Assembly (NCBI RefSeq): GCF_025140835.1 | Contig: NZ_CP081153.1 | Span: forward strand, 2,046,001 to 2,110,000 | Source of the DNA: Aliiroseovarius sp. M344 | GTDB taxonomy: Bacteria; Pseudomonadota; Alphaproteobacteria; Rhodobacterales; Rhodobacteraceae | Direction: 5' to 3' | DNA length: 64,000 nt | Shown: one piece after another, positions 37,134-47,582 of the stretch | Position numbering within the stretch: the stretch's first letter is position 1 | How the letters are laid out: each line of letters starts with the position of its first letter | Notes under the pieces: model-generated | Seen by the model: only the letters and a program-made list of their open reading frames with translations | What the model was told of the DNA's origin: nothing | The model's database searches: none | Translations under genes and position numbers: made by a program

Positions 37134-39304
37134 TAGTGCGCTCCACCGCTGAAGAGGATCATGATTGTCACCAGAGCGACGATGCCAAGCACCATCGCGA
37201 AGGCGTAAGAGAAGACGTAACCGGTTTGTGCCCGGCCGGCCTGTTTGGTGAACCACGGCACAACGCCCATGGCGACCCCATTCAGGAACCCGTCAATGAC
37301 GTTGCCGTCACCGCGTTTCCACAAGAACCGGCCGATGGCAAAGGCAGGCTTCACGAAAAGGATGTCGTAGATCTCGTCGAAGTACCATTTGTTCAACAGG
37401 AACTGATAGACATGTGGGAAGGTCTCAGCCAGCTTCTTGGGCAGGCTGGTGTTCACCATGTAGAACCAATAGGCCGTCGCCAACCCGATCAGCATCGCGA
37501 TGAAGGGCGACACTTTCACCCAAGCGGGCGCGTGGTGGGCATCGTCGATCACGGTGTTGTCTGCCGCCATGAAGATCGCGCCTTTCGGAGCTTCCCCGTG
37601 ATGCGCGGCAGCAACCGGTGCGTGGGCCGGATCAGCCATGGTTGCGGCATGCGCTTCATCCGTGGCGTGGCCATCGTCTGCAGGAGTGCCTTCCGCATGG
37701 GTATCCGTGGCAGCCGCACCATCCGTGGCTTCCGCATGGGTGTCGGCAGCCTCGCCGTGCTCACCGGCTTCTGCGTGAGTTTCGATACCGAAGAAGGCGT
37801 TGACCTTGTGGTGGTCGCCGAAAAACGAGCCATACCAGATCATGCCTGAGAAGATCGCGCCAAGCGCCAGAACGCCAAGCGGCACCAACATCACCATCGG
37901 GCTTTCATGCGCGTGTTCATGCGTGTGCTTGTCGCCGCGCGCCTTGCCATAGAAGGTCATGAACATCAGGCGCCAGCTGTAAAAGCTGGTAAACAGTGCC
38001 GCGATGACCAGCATCCAGAAGGCATAACCGCCTTGGGTGCCTGCATAAGCGCTTTCGATGATCGCGTCTTTCGACAGGAAGCCTGCAAAGCCGATCGTGG
38101 TCAGCGGGATGCCAACGCCGGTAATGGCCAGCGTGCCGATCATCATCGCCCAGAAGGTCATCGGCAGCTTCTTACGAAGATCGCCATAGTTCCGCATGTC
38201 CTGTTCGTGATGCATCCCGTGGATCACGGAACCCGCCCCAAGGAACAGCATCGCCTTGAAGAAGGCGTGGGTCAGCAGGTGGAACATGGCAACCGAATAG
38301 ACGCCAACACCTGCGGCCACGAACATATAGCCCAACTGCGAACAGGTCGAATAGGCGATCACGCGTTTGATGTCGTTTTGTACAAGGCCAACCGTGGCCG
38401 CGAAGAACGCGGTGGTGGCGCCAAGGAAGACGATGAAGTTCGTCGCCTCGGGCGCGTATTCCATCAGGGGCGACATCCGGCAGACAAGGAACACACCCGC
38501 CGTCACCATGGTCGCGGCGTGGATCAGAGCCGACACCGGGGTTGGGCCTTCCATCGCATCCGGCAACCAGGTGTGCAGGAACAGTTGCGCCGACTTACCC
38601 ATGGCCCCGACGAACAGCAGGAACGCCAGAAGGTTGGCGGCGTTCCAGTCGCGCCACAGGAAGTGAAGCTCGGTCTCGGCCAGTGCAGGGGCGGCGGCGA
38701 ACACGTCGTCCAGCACAATCGAGTCTGTCAGGTAGAACAGACCGAATATCCCCAGCGCAAAGCCAAAATCACCCACTCGGTTCACCACGAAGGCTTTGAT
38801 CGCCGCCGCGTTGGCCGAAGGCTTCTTATAATAAAAGCCGATCAGCAAGTACGAGGCCACGCCCACGCCTTCCCAGCCAAAGAACATCTGAAGCAGGTTG
38901 TCGGCGGTCACCAGCATCAACATCGTGAAGGTGAAGAAGCTGAGATAGGCGAAGAAGCGGGGGCGATAGCTTTCGCCCTCGAACTGCGGATCATGGGCCA
39001 TGTAGCCCATGGAATAGAGGTGCACCAGCGACGACACCGTGGTGACAACGATCAGCATGATCGCGGTCAGACGGTCCAGCCGGATTGACCAGTCAACGGA
39101 CAATGTCCCCGACTGCACCCAATTCATCAGGTGGATATGTTGTGTCTCGGCCCCAAGGCCAAGGAAGGTGACCCAGGACAGCAAAGCTGCCAGGAACAAC
39201 AGCGCGGTGGTCAACACCTGCGCGCCCTTGTCGCCAATGACCCGATGGCCGAAGCCCGCAATCAGTGCGCCGATAAGCGGGGCAAAAAGGATGATCTGTA
39301 CCAT
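37133..39304 (-). CDS. nuoL: NADH-quinone oxidoreductase subunit L with His-rich insertion
   Basis: NuoL is the distal proton-pumping subunit of complex I and carries the long lateral helix near its C-terminus. The 723-residue protein has the family signatures [45 protein letters not shown] and CSQLGYMF. It is longer than the usual 610-650 residues because of a low-complexity segment at 509-574 with nine His and three copies of THAE, placed in a loop before the last helices. Everything else looks normal. Confidence 0.97.
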   Translation of the reverse strand: MVQIILFAPLIGALIAGFGHRVIGDKGAQVLTTALLFLAALLSWVTFLGLGAETQHIHLMNWVQSGTLSVDWSIRLDRLTAIMLIVVTTVSSLVHLYSMGYMAHDPQFEGESYRPRFFAYLSFFTFTMLMLVTADNLLQMFFGWEGVGVASYLLIGFYYKKPSANAAAIKAFVVNRVGDFGFALGIFGLFYLTDSIVLDDVFAAAPALAETELHFLWRDWNAANLLAFLLFVGAMGKSAQLFLHTWLPDAMEGPTPVSALIHAATMVTAGVFLVCRMSPLMEYAPEATNFIVFLGATTAFFAATVGLVQNDIKRVIAYSTCSQLGYMFVAAGVGVYSVAMFHLLTHAFFKAMLFLGAGSVIHGMHHEQDMRNYGDLRKKLPMTFWAMMIGTLAITGVGIPLTTIGFAGFLSKDAIIESAYAGTQGGYAFWMLVIAALFTSFYSWRLMFMTFYGKARGDKHTHEHAHESPMVMLVPLGVLALGAIFSGMIWYGSFFGDHHKVNAFFGIETHAEAGEHGEAADTHAEATDGAAATDTHAEGTPADDGHATDEAHAATMADPAHAPVAAAHHGEAPKGAIFMAADNTVIDDAHHAPAWVKVSPFIAMLIGLATAYWFYMVNTSLPKKLAETFPHVYQFLLNKWYFDEIYDILFVKPAFAIGRFLWKRGDGNVIDGFLNGVAMGVVPWFTKQAGRAQTGYVFSYAFAMVLGIVALVTIMILFSGGAH
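37583..37780 (-). repeat. Low-complexity His/Ala/Glu-coding repeat inside nuoL
   Basis: This segment encodes residues 509-574 of NuoL. In the DNA, near-copies of TCCGCATGGGT (37696, 37733) reflect the repeated THAE unit. The reading frame is kept. The segment falls in a loop, not in a helix. Confidence 0.7.
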
Positions 39305-39310
39305 TTGCCG

Positions 39311-39616
39311 TTAGCCTTTCATCACGTTGACGTCTTCGACATCAATTGTGCCACGGTTGCGGAAGAAGCTGACCAGAATGGCCAGACCAATGGCAGCCTC
39401 GGCGGCGGCCACGGTCAGAACAAAGAGCGTGAAGACCTGCCCGGCCAAATCGCCAAGATAGGACGAGAACGCCACGAGGTTGATGTTCACTGCAAGCAGC
39501 ATCAGTTCGATCGACATCAGCAGGATGATGACGTTCTTGCGGTTCAGGAACAGCCCGAAAATGCCGATGACAAACAACGCCGCCCCGACTGCGAGATAAT
39601 GTTCAAGTCCAACCAT
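39311..39616 (-). CDS. nuoK: NADH-quinone oxidoreductase subunit K
   Basis: NuoK is a small complex I membrane subunit in the proton channel region. The 101-residue protein has three helices and the conserved Glu residues in [14 protein letters not shown] and [10 protein letters not shown]. It starts 81 bp downstream of nuoJ and ends 6 bp before nuoL. Confidence 0.96.
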   Translation of the reverse strand: MVGLEHYLAVGAALFVIGIFGLFLNRKNVIILLMSIELMLLAVNINLVAFSSYLGDLAGQVFTLFVLTVAAAEAAIGLAILVSFFRNRGTIDVEDVNVMKG

Positions 39617-39697
39617 ATGCGTGCGTCCCTTCGTTCCGGGCTTGGCTGCCGGTGCAGCGCGCCCAAGTCTTGTTATTCGTTTTCATCTCGGATCCAC

Positions 39698-40312
39698 TCA
39701 AAGTCCCTGCCCCGGTTTCACGTCGATGATCTCCATCGCTTTGGCCGGGTCGCGGTGCATCTGGGCAATCACGTTCTGGCGTTTGACGTTGGTGCGGTGG
39801 CGCAGGGTCAGAACGATGGCGCCGATCATTGCAACCAGCAGGATCAGGCCCGCCAACTGGAACAGCAGGATGTAGTCGGTGTAGAGGATTTGCCCCAGTG
39901 CCTGCGTGTTATGCGCCACGTCCAGAGCCGGTGTAACGGCGGCACGCGCCGCCTCGGCCCCGTCCGAGAACTGCCAGACCCCGAAGATTGTGCCCAGTTC
40001 CATCAACAGGATGACACCGATCAACAGCGCCAGGGGAAGCGACTTGGACATCTCGGCCTTCAACTCGGCAAAGTCCACGTCCAGCATCATCACAACGAAC
40101 AGGAACAATACCGCGACCGCGCCCACATAGACGATCATGAGCAGCATCGCCACGAACTCGGCCCCCAGCAGAACGAACAGCCCTGTTGCGCCAACGAAAG
40201 AGGTGATCAGCCACAAGACCGAGTGCACGGGGTTCCTTGCCATCACGGTAAAGAACCCGCCCACCACGGTGGTCAGGGCAAAGAGGTAAAATGCGAAATC
40301 GGCAACGCTCAT
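39698..40312 (-). CDS. nuoJ: NADH-quinone oxidoreductase subunit J
   Basis: NuoJ is a complex I membrane subunit whose third helix undergoes a pi-bulge transition. The 204-residue protein has five helices and the signature [21 protein letters not shown]. It overlaps the upstream carboxymuconolactone-decarboxylase-like gene by 4 bp. Confidence 0.96.
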   Translation of the reverse strand: MSVADFAFYLFALTTVVGGFFTVMARNPVHSVLWLITSFVGATGLFVLLGAEFVAMLLMIVYVGAVAVLFLFVVMMLDVDFAELKAEMSKSLPLALLIGVILLMELGTIFGVWQFSDGAEAARAAVTPALDVAHNTQALGQILYTDYILLFQLAGLILLVAMIGAIVLTLRHRTNVKRQNVIAQMHRDPAKAMEIIDVKPGQGL

Positions 40313-40716
40313 GCGTCCCCCTCCTCGTTGTCGTCAAACACGGCTTGCGCCAGCTCCAATGCACGGGTCATGGCCGGAAGGCCGCCCAGCATCGACATTT
40401 GATAGATCACCTCGGCGATCTCTTTTTCAGTCGCGCCCGCTTCCAAAGCGTGGCGCACGGTCAGCTTGATCTGCGCGTCAGCCTGCGCCCCCAGCACGGT
40501 CAGCCCTGCCAGCGTGATCAACATCCGCGTCTTGGCATCCAGCCCGTCCTTGTTGAAGGCATTGCCAAACATCATGTCCATCATGTCTTTCGGCATGGTC
40601 GGCATGAGCTTGTCGAAGCCCTGAGGCTTGAACGTCTCCAGGGCAGGATTGAAGTTGCGGAGCATTTCCTGCCCCTGCTCCATCATCTGTGCATATAGTT
40701 TGGAGAAATCGTTCAT
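40309..40716 (-). CDS. Carboxymuconolactone decarboxylase (CMD/AhpD-like) family protein
   Basis: The 135-residue protein has a CMD domain from about residue 45 ([45 protein letters not shown]). It contains no Cys at all, so the CxxC of AhpD-type peroxidase reductants is missing. The N-terminal 45 residues are rich in Met ([14 protein letters not shown]). Its presence inside the nuo operon between nuoI and nuoJ, with a 4-bp overlap to nuoJ, suggests a role linked to complex I, but no function is established by the sequence. Confidence 0.85.
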   Translation of the reverse strand: MNDFSKLYAQMMEQGQEMLRNFNPALETFKPQGFDKLMPTMPKDMMDMMFGNAFNKDGLDAKTRMLITLAGLTVLGAQADAQIKLTVRHALEAGATEKEIAEVIYQMSMLGGLPAMTRALELAQAVFDDNEEGDA

Positions 40717-40725
40717 TGGTTTTCC

Positions 40726-41217
<492 letters not shown>

Positions 41218-41220
41218 CTA

Positions 41221-42258
41221 TCAGCCCCCCACAGCCCAGCGGGCATAAGTGCCCCAGAATGCCCCGAATTGGGCGAAGAATGCGACCAGCACAACCCAAG
41301 CCAGCGACAAGGGCAGGAAGACTTTCCAACCGATGCGCATCAACTGGTCATAGCGATAGCGCGGCGTGATCGCTTTGATCATCGAGAAGACGAAGAAGAA
41401 GAAGAAAATCTTCGCAAACAGCCACAAGATGCCGTCCGGCAGTGCCTCGACCGGTGACAACCAGCCGCCGAAGAACAGGATCGAGATCAGCGTACACATC
41501 AGAACGATGGCCACATATTCACCGATCATGAACAGAAGGAACGGCGTGGACGAGTATTCGACCTGATACCCTGCCACTAGTTCGGATTCAGCTTCTGGCA
41601 GGTCGAACGGCGGGCGGTTGGTTTCGGCCAGCGCCGAAATCAGGAACAGGAACACCATCGGGAAATGCGGCAGCCAATACCAGCTCAACAGCCCCTTGCC
41701 ATCCTGCGCCATCACGATATCGCCGAAGTTCATCGACCCGGTGGTGATGATCACACCGATGATGATCAGGCCTATGGAGACCTCGTAAGAGATCATCTGT
41801 GCCGCAGACCGAAGCGAACCCAGGAACGGGTATTTCGAGTTCGAAGCCCAGCCCCCCATGATCACGCCGTACACCTCAAGCGAAGAAACAGCGAAGACAA
41901 ACAGGATCGCGACGTTCACATCGGCCAGAACCCAGCCATCATTGAACGGGATCACCGACCACGCGACCATGGCCAGAACGAAGCTCATCAACGGGGCCAA
42001 GAAGAACACGAAGCGGTCCGCACCTGCGGGCACAACGATTTCTTTCAGCACATATTTGATAAAATCCGCAAAGGACTGCAGCACGCCGAACGCGCCCACC
42101 ACGTTGGGGCCCTTGCGCATCTGCACCGCTGCCCAGACCTTGCGGTCGAAATAAAGCAGAAACGCCAGCGCCACCAAAAGCGGAACCACGATCAGCAGAC
42201 ATTGTCCGATAATCAGAAGGGCGATGCCCAGATTTGTTGTCGTGAAGAATTCAACCAT
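41221..42258 (-). CDS. nuoH: NADH-quinone oxidoreductase subunit H
   Basis: NuoH forms part of the quinone-binding chamber of complex I. The 345-residue protein has eight to nine helices and the signatures [41 protein letters not shown] and [14 protein letters not shown]. It is separated from nuoG by 148 bp in which I see no gene. Confidence 0.97.
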   Translation of the reverse strand: MVEFFTTTNLGIALLIIGQCLLIVVPLLVALAFLLYFDRKVWAAVQMRKGPNVVGAFGVLQSFADFIKYVLKEIVVPAGADRFVFFLAPLMSFVLAMVAWSVIPFNDGWVLADVNVAILFVFAVSSLEVYGVIMGGWASNSKYPFLGSLRSAAQMISYEVSIGLIIIGVIITTGSMNFGDIVMAQDGKGLLSWYWLPHFPMVFLFLISALAETNRPPFDLPEAESELVAGYQVEYSSTPFLLFMIGEYVAIVLMCTLISILFFGGWLSPVEALPDGILWLFAKIFFFFFVFSMIKAITPRYRYDQLMRIGWKVFLPLSLAWVVLVAFFAQFGAFWGTYARWAVGG

Positions 42259-42406
42259 GTTGCGTCATGCCCTCAGACCGTCGGTATTCATTTTCTCTTG
42301 CAGAACCAAAGGGATGCACAGCCACGCCGCAAGGTCCTGCACGCAGGCCTTTCCGTTCGCTTTTGCTGGCCACTTGATTGGTCACGTCCCGGTCCTGCCT
42401 CTGTTC

Positions 42407-44428
42407 TTATTCTGCTGCCAGCTTCGACGTCGCACGTGCGCGCGCCTGAGCCGAAAGCTCTGCCATCACTTCCGACGCCCGTGCAATCGGGTTGGTCAGA
42501 TAGAAATCTCCGATCGTGTAACGGAAGCTTGCAGCCCCCATCTTTTCGACTGGAAGCGGTTGCCATTCATTTGCGGCGACCTGATCAACGCCCGCCAGAA
42601 CCGGTGCCTCGGCGACCATCGCGCGGCGCAAGCCGGCTTGGTTGTCCCATGGCAATGTCGCGCCCAGCTCGGCCGACAGCGCCCGCAGGATGGCCCAGTT
42701 TTCCTTGGCCTCGCCCGGTGCAAAATTGGCACGCAGCGCCAGTTGCGGGCGGCCTTCGGTGTTGACGAACAACCCGCCCTCTTCCGTATAAGCCGCACCC
42801 GGCAGGATCACGTCAGCACGCATCGCGCCGCGATCACCGTGGCTGCCGTGATAGATGACGAAGGGGCCGTTCGCGATGTCGATCTCATCCGCGCCCATGT
42901 TGTAAATCACGTCCGCGCCATGGGTGGCGGCTTCCATGCCGCCTTCGGTCACCGCGCCCACATCCATCGCGCCCACACGACCGGCGGCGGTGTGCAGGAT
43001 CATCAGCTTGGAGCCTGTGTCCTCGGCAAGTTTCATGGCATTCGACAGAACGGCCAGACCGTCGGCTTCGCGCAAGGCGCCCTGGCCGACGATCACCACC
43101 GAGGGTGCGTTTTTCACAGCGCCGTATTCTTTGCCAACGATGCTGTTCAGCGCCGCGCGGTCAGTGCCGACATGCGCGTAATCATAGGTCAGATCAACGG
43201 CCTCGCCGACCAATCCAACCTGAGCACCCTTAAGCCACGCCTTGCGAATGCGCGCGTTCAAAACCGGCGCTTCGACGCGTGGGTTGGTGCCGATCAGCTG
43301 GATGAATTTGGCATTGTCGATATCTTCGATCGTCGCAGTGCCCACATAACCCGAGCGGTTGCCGATGGGCAGGCGCGCGTTGTCGGTGCGGCATTCCACG
43401 TTGCCACCCTGCCCCTCGATCAATGCTTTGAGCGAGAAGGCGGCTTCGGCCGAGGCCAGATCACCGACCAAACCGGCAACCTTCTTGGCGCTTTTCATGG
43501 CCTCGGCGGCTTTGGTCAGCGCCTCGCCCCATGTGGCTTTGCGCAGCTTGCCGTTTTCACGCACATACGGCACGTCCAGACGTTGGCGACGCAGCCCATC
43601 CCAGATGAAACGGGTTTTGTCGGAAATCCATTCCTCGTTCACACCGTCATGGTTGCGCGGCAGGATCCGCATCACTTCGCGGCCCTTGGTGTCCACCCGA
43701 ATGTTCGACCCAAGCGCATCCATCACGTCGATGGTTTCGGTCTTGGTCAGCTCCCACGGGCGGGCGGTGAACGCATAAGGTTTCGAGGTCAAAGCGCCAA
43801 CCGGGCACAGGTCAATGATATTGCCCTGAAGATTGCTGTCCAGCGTCTGGTTCAGATAGCTGGTGATTTCGGCATCTTCGCCACGGCCAGTCTGGCCCAT
43901 CTGGGCAATGCCCGCGATTTCAGTGGTAAAGCGCACGCAACGGGTGCAACTGATACAGCGCGTCATCGCAGTGCCCACCAGCGGACCAAGGTCCAGATCG
44001 TCCACGGCGCGCTTCATCTCGTTGAACCGGCTGCCCGACAGACCATAGGCCATGGCTTGGTCCTGCAGGTCACACTCGCCACCCTGATCGCAGATGGGGC
44101 AATCCAGCGGGTGGTTGATCAGCATGAATTCCATGACGCCTTCGCGGGCCTTCTTGACCATCGGCGAATTGGTTTTCACAACGGGCGGCTGCCCTTCAGG
44201 ACCGGGGCGCAGATCGCGCACCTGCATCGCACAAGAAGCCGCCGGCTTGGGCGGACCGCCCACAACCTCGACCAGACACATGCGGCAGTTACCGGCAATC
44301 GTCAAACGCTCGTGATAGCAGAAACGCGGGACTTCGATCCCGGCCACTTCACAGGCTTGGATCAGCGTCATTGCGCCATCCACTTCGACTTCCATGTCGT
44401 CAATGACGATCTTTTTCAAGTCGCTCAT
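42407..44428 (-). CDS. nuoG: NADH-quinone oxidoreductase subunit G
   Basis: NuoG is the large iron-sulfur subunit of the NADH-oxidising arm. The 673-residue protein starts with a 2Fe-2S domain ([15 protein letters not shown]), then a His/Cys 4Fe-4S site ([16 protein letters not shown]), a tandem cluster site ([16 protein letters not shown]) and a molybdopterin-oxidoreductase-like domain without the cofactor. ATG 44428 is preferred to a GTG one codon upstream. Confidence 0.97.
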   Translation of the reverse strand: MSDLKKIVIDDMEVEVDGAMTLIQACEVAGIEVPRFCYHERLTIAGNCRMCLVEVVGGPPKPAASCAMQVRDLRPGPEGQPPVVKTNSPMVKKAREGVMEFMLINHPLDCPICDQGGECDLQDQAMAYGLSGSRFNEMKRAVDDLDLGPLVGTAMTRCISCTRCVRFTTEIAGIAQMGQTGRGEDAEITSYLNQTLDSNLQGNIIDLCPVGALTSKPYAFTARPWELTKTETIDVMDALGSNIRVDTKGREVMRILPRNHDGVNEEWISDKTRFIWDGLRRQRLDVPYVRENGKLRKATWGEALTKAAEAMKSAKKVAGLVGDLASAEAAFSLKALIEGQGGNVECRTDNARLPIGNRSGYVGTATIEDIDNAKFIQLIGTNPRVEAPVLNARIRKAWLKGAQVGLVGEAVDLTYDYAHVGTDRAALNSIVGKEYGAVKNAPSVVIVGQGALREADGLAVLSNAMKLAEDTGSKLMILHTAAGRVGAMDVGAVTEGGMEAATHGADVIYNMGADEIDIANGPFVIYHGSHGDRGAMRADVILPGAAYTEEGGLFVNTEGRPQLALRANFAPGEAKENWAILRALSAELGATLPWDNQAGLRRAMVAEAPVLAGVDQVAANEWQPLPVEKMGAASFRYTIGDFYLTNPIARASEVMAELSAQARARATSKLAAE

Positions 44429-44487
44429 CACGGTCCCTTTTTCGTTTCGCGGGCCGGGGTTTTCCCCGTGCCCGCACGTGTTTGCCC

Positions 44488-44907
44488 CTAGCCCTCGGTC
44501 AGCAATGACCCAGAGAAGGTGCCTTTTTCCATATTCTCACGCCCAATGGCGCAGTAACTTTCTTCGTCGCCCGGCGTCGCCCCGCGCTTCGCCAACATCG
44601 GCTCTGCGATTGCGCGAAATCTGGCTTGCTCGGTCTCGCTGTCCACATAATCCAGCACTTCGCTGGTCGAATAGCCCAGGCTTACGGCATGGCTGCGCAG
44701 TGCAAACGCCTTGTTCAACAGGCGAAATTTTCGAAGCTTCAGGGTCGAGCAATTCTCATCGATCAGATAGGCAATCGAGGCTCCAAGAAGTTCATTATGC
44801 GTGCGCTTGTCGTTGCGAAGCGCTGTGTAGTCCGTCGCAGATGCGATGCCTGCTGTGGCTGTCAGCACCAAAACGGATGCGAGGGTGATCATACGTAGTT
44901 TAATCAT
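44488..44907 (-). CDS. Secreted small protein in nuo operon (DUF5333-like)
   Basis: The 139-residue protein has a Sec signal peptide ([24 protein letters not shown], cleavage after about residue 24) and a helical mature part with two Cys ([11 protein letters not shown] and [10 protein letters not shown]) that could form a disulfide. It appears to match DUF5333, a family I know from Rhodobacteraceae nuo clusters. The start is set by AAAGGAGA seven bases before ATG 44907; the longer frame reaches the intergenic region. It lies between nuoF and nuoG, and a periplasmic accessory role for complex I is an inference. Confidence 0.75.
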   Translation of the reverse strand: MIKLRMITLASVLVLTATAGIASATDYTALRNDKRTHNELLGASIAYLIDENCSTLKLRKFRLLNKAFALRSHAVSLGYSTSEVLDYVDSETEQARFRAIAEPMLAKRGATPGDEESYCAIGRENMEKGTFSGSLLTEG

Positions 44908-45055
44908 GACAAGTCTCCTTTCGTCAGAAAGGAGATGGTGATGCGGGATGTTGTCATGCAATAACAACGTGCTGATAGGGGCACAGAAGCGCCTGTTTTC
45001 AGTATGTTGCGTTGCATTTTCATCTTCATCACTCTTTTGTGCCACATGCGCCGGA

Positions 45056-46348
45056 TCACTCCGCCGCGATGCTGGCTTTACCTTGTTTGTTCACTTGAAT
45101 GCGGTCTTCGATCTCGTGGCGGAAATTGCGGATCAGGCCCTGAATGGGCCATGCAGCCGCGTCGCCAAGGGCGCAGATCGTGTGGCCTTCCACCTGTTTG
45201 GTCACGTCCCAAAGCATGTCGATTTCCTCGACATCGGCTTCGCCACGCATCAGCCGGTCCATCACGCGCATCATCCAGCCGGTGCCTTCGCGGCATGGCG
45301 TACACTGGCCGCAGCTTTCATGTTTATAGAACTTCGACAGACGCCAGATCGCTTTGATGATGTCGGTCTGCTTGTCCATTACGATCACGGCAGCGGTACC
45401 CAAGGACGAGCCTTTTTCACGCAGCGCATCGAAGTCCATGACCGCATCACGCATGTTTTCACCGGTCACGCAGGGCACGGACGATCCACCGGGGATCACG
45501 GCTTTCAGGTTATCCCAGCCGCCACGAATGCCGCCGCAGTGCTTTTCGATCAGCTCTTCAAAGGTAATCGACATCGCCTCTTCAACAACACAGGGATTGT
45601 TCACGTGACCCGAGATGCCAAACAGCTTGGTGCCCGAATTGTTCGGGCGTCCAAAGCTTGCAAACCATTCCGGCCCCCGACGCAGGATGGTCGGCACGAC
45701 CGCAATGGATTCCACGTTGTTCACAGTGGTCGGGCATCCATACAGACCCGCGCCCGCCGGGAAAGGCGGCTTCATGCGCGGCATGCCTTTTTTGCCCTCA
45801 AGGCTTTCGAGCAAGGCGGTTTCTTCACCGCAGATATAGGCCCCTGCCCCGTGGTGTAGGAAAAGGTCGAAATCCCAGCCTGATTTCGCAGCGTTCTTGC
45901 CCAGAAGACCGGCGTCATAGGCTTCATCAATTGCGGCCTGCAGAGCCTCACGCTCGCGGATATATTCGCCGCGAATATAGATGTAGCAGGTGTTGGCGTT
46001 CATTGCGAAAGACGCAATCAATGCCCCTTCGATCAGCGTGTGCGGATCGTGGCGCATAATCTCGCGGTCTTTACAGGTGCCGGGCTCGGACTCATCCGCA
46101 TTGATCACCAGATAGGCCGGGCGACCGTCGCTTTCTTTCGGCATGAAGGACCATTTCAGACCGGTTGGGAAACCCGCACCACCACGACCACGCAGACCCG
46201 AGGCTTTCATCTGCTCGATGATCCACTCGCGGCCCTTCTTGATGATCCCGGCAGTGCCATCCCAATGGCCGCGTTGCTGTGCGCCCGCAAGGGTGCGCTC
46301 GTGCATGCCGTAAAGGTTGGTAAAGATCCGGTCTTTATCCTGCAGCAT
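45056..46348 (-). CDS. nuoF: NADH-quinone oxidoreductase subunit F
   Basis: NuoF binds NADH and FMN and holds the N3 4Fe-4S cluster. The 430-residue protein has [16 protein letters not shown] (NADH site), [15 protein letters not shown] (FMN site) and [12 protein letters not shown] plus a later Cys for the cluster. Length and order are normal. A 148-bp gap separates it from the secreted small-protein gene downstream. Confidence 0.97.
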   Translation of the reverse strand: MLQDKDRIFTNLYGMHERTLAGAQQRGHWDGTAGIIKKGREWIIEQMKASGLRGRGGAGFPTGLKWSFMPKESDGRPAYLVINADESEPGTCKDREIMRHDPHTLIEGALIASFAMNANTCYIYIRGEYIREREALQAAIDEAYDAGLLGKNAAKSGWDFDLFLHHGAGAYICGEETALLESLEGKKGMPRMKPPFPAGAGLYGCPTTVNNVESIAVVPTILRRGPEWFASFGRPNNSGTKLFGISGHVNNPCVVEEAMSITFEELIEKHCGGIRGGWDNLKAVIPGGSSVPCVTGENMRDAVMDFDALREKGSSLGTAAVIVMDKQTDIIKAIWRLSKFYKHESCGQCTPCREGTGWMMRVMDRLMRGEADVEEIDMLWDVTKQVEGHTICALGDAAAWPIQGLIRNFRHEIEDRIQVNKQGKASIAAE

Positions 46349-46354
46349 TCGCTC

Positions 46355-46591
46355 TTATCCTTCATCCGTCTGGCGTTTGCGCCAGATCCGATACGTTACC
46401 ACCAGGCCAAAAAAGAACCCGGCAAGAGCCAGAAGATCCACCAGCGCCATGGTCCTGTTGGACCAATCGAGGCTTTTTCCGACCCAAGTGCCACCGACCC
46501 ACAGCGCACCGGTGAACGCGATGACAAGACCTGCCAGGCGCCCTTCCCGCTGAATGCTGTTTTTTGGATCGGTGTGCATTGTTTGTGTCAT
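46355..46591 (-). CDS. Small two-helix membrane protein in nuo operon (DUF5337-like)
   Basis: The 78-residue protein has two hydrophobic segments (about 20-38 and 48-66, LAGLVIAFTGALWVGGTWV and LVDLLALAGFFFGLVVTY) and charged ends. It appears to match DUF5337, a family I associate with Rhodobacteraceae complex I operons. It lies 6 bp upstream of nuoF and 3 bp after the preceding gene, so it is part of the operon. It might be an accessory subunit of complex I; no catalytic residue is seen. Confidence 0.75.
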   Translation of the reverse strand: MTQTMHTDPKNSIQREGRLAGLVIAFTGALWVGGTWVGKSLDWSNRTMALVDLLALAGFFFGLVVTYRIWRKRQTDEG

Positions 46592-46594
46592 CCC

Positions 46595-47467
46595 TTAATA
46601 GACGTCGCCCTTCTTGACCTTTTTCGAGAACGCGGTTTCGCCGCCCTCGGCCAAAGTCTTGGCTTGATCCACCCAGCCGTCACGTTCGATCCGGCCTTTG
46701 AAGCTTAGATTGTCATCAACCCACGAAATCTCGTCCGGGCCCCATTTGGCGACCTGATCGAAATGCCAGAAGCCAAGAGTGTTCAACGTCTGCTCCAACT
46801 TCGGACCAACGCCCTTGAGTTGCTTCAGATCGTCGGCACCCGACTTGCGCGGCGCTTTCAGGGTGCGCGGCTTTTTGGGTTTGCCAGTCGGTGCGGCCAC
46901 AGCAGCTGTTTTCGCCGGAGCTTTGCTGGCCGGTTTTGCTGCTTTCGCGGCAGGTTTGCTGGCTGGCTTTGCCGCTTTCGCCGCTGGCGCCTTGGCGGTT
47001 GACGTTTTGGTCGCCGACGAAGCCTTCGCTGCCGGCTTCTTGGCAGCTGGTCTCTTTGCCGCCGTTTTCTTCGCCGCCGTTTTCTTCGCCACTGGCTTCG
47101 GAGTCGCCGCTTTCGGGGCTGGGGCTGGCGTCTCTTCGGCTGGCACTGGCGCGCCGTCCATTGCCGCTGCCGGGATGTCCGCCGCTGCTGCCGCCACATT
47201 CCCAGTTGCAGACGCATCAGGCGCGCTCGTGCTGGTTGCCGTAGAGCCGCTCAGACTTGCTGCCGTGGTTGCGCCGCGCGCCGGGCGCGTATCGACCACT
47301 TCGCCGCATAGCCATTTTTGAAGCAGAATTGCCGCGACAACCGCCACGATAATGCCGACGATCAGGCCGATAAAGCCTGAGATCATCAGGAAAACTGCGA
47401 AACCAAGCAGCGCGCCGATGATCCAGCAGATGTTCTTGCAGGTAAAAAATCCGGTATTGTTACTCAT
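46595..47467 (-). CDS. Membrane-anchored protein with Lys/Ala-rich linker and helix-hairpin-helix-like domain
   Basis: The 290-residue protein has two adjoining membrane segments near the N-terminus (about 11-52), a low-complexity region of Ala, Lys and Pro (about 55-205) with repeated KKTAAK and KAAKPASK units like histone H1 tails, and a C-terminal domain of about 85 residues. That domain contains LKGVGPKLE (helix-hairpin-helix-like) and is almost identical to the C-terminus of NuoE next door (11 differences in 84 residues). ATG 47467 is chosen because the frame upstream lacks support. The function is unknown; an accessory or anchoring role at complex I is my inference. Confidence 0.8.
   Translation of the reverse strand: MSNNTGFFTCKNICWIIGALLGFAVFLMISGFIGLIVGIIVAVVAAILLQKWLCGEVVDTRPARGATTAASLSGSTATSTSAPDASATGNVAAAAADIPAAAMDGAPVPAEETPAPAPKAATPKPVAKKTAAKKTAAKRPAAKKPAAKASSATKTSTAKAPAAKAAKPASKPAAKAAKPASKAPAKTAAVAAPTGKPKKPRTLKAPRKSGADDLKQLKGVGPKLEQTLNTLGFWHFDQVAKWGPDEISWVDDNLSFKGRIERDGWVDQAKTLAEGGETAFSKKVKKGDVY
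46886..47120 (-). repeat. Low-complexity Lys/Ala/Pro-coding repeats
   Basis: The DNA encodes tandem KKTAAK, KAPAAK and AAKPASK units in the linker of the membrane-anchored protein. A shorter, unrelated run of the same kind is in NuoE (about 47880-47990). Confidence 0.7.
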
Positions 47468-47582
47468 TGTCCCTATCCCTGTTGCTGATGTTGGACACAC
47501 TTATCGGGCGCACAGATGCGTTGGCATTTTTTTGCCTTTTCATACGCTTATGTTCCAAACGACCCGTCAACATACCTGATAC

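Noticed and set aside
37907..39088. 393-codon plus-strand frame opposite nuoL, and similar frames opposite nuoN and nuoM
   Set aside because: All are shadows of conserved membrane-subunit genes.
42224..44491. 755-codon plus-strand frame opposite nuoG
   Set aside because: It mirrors nuoG on the other strand, with a sequence rich in His, Gln and Arg typical of antisense frames.
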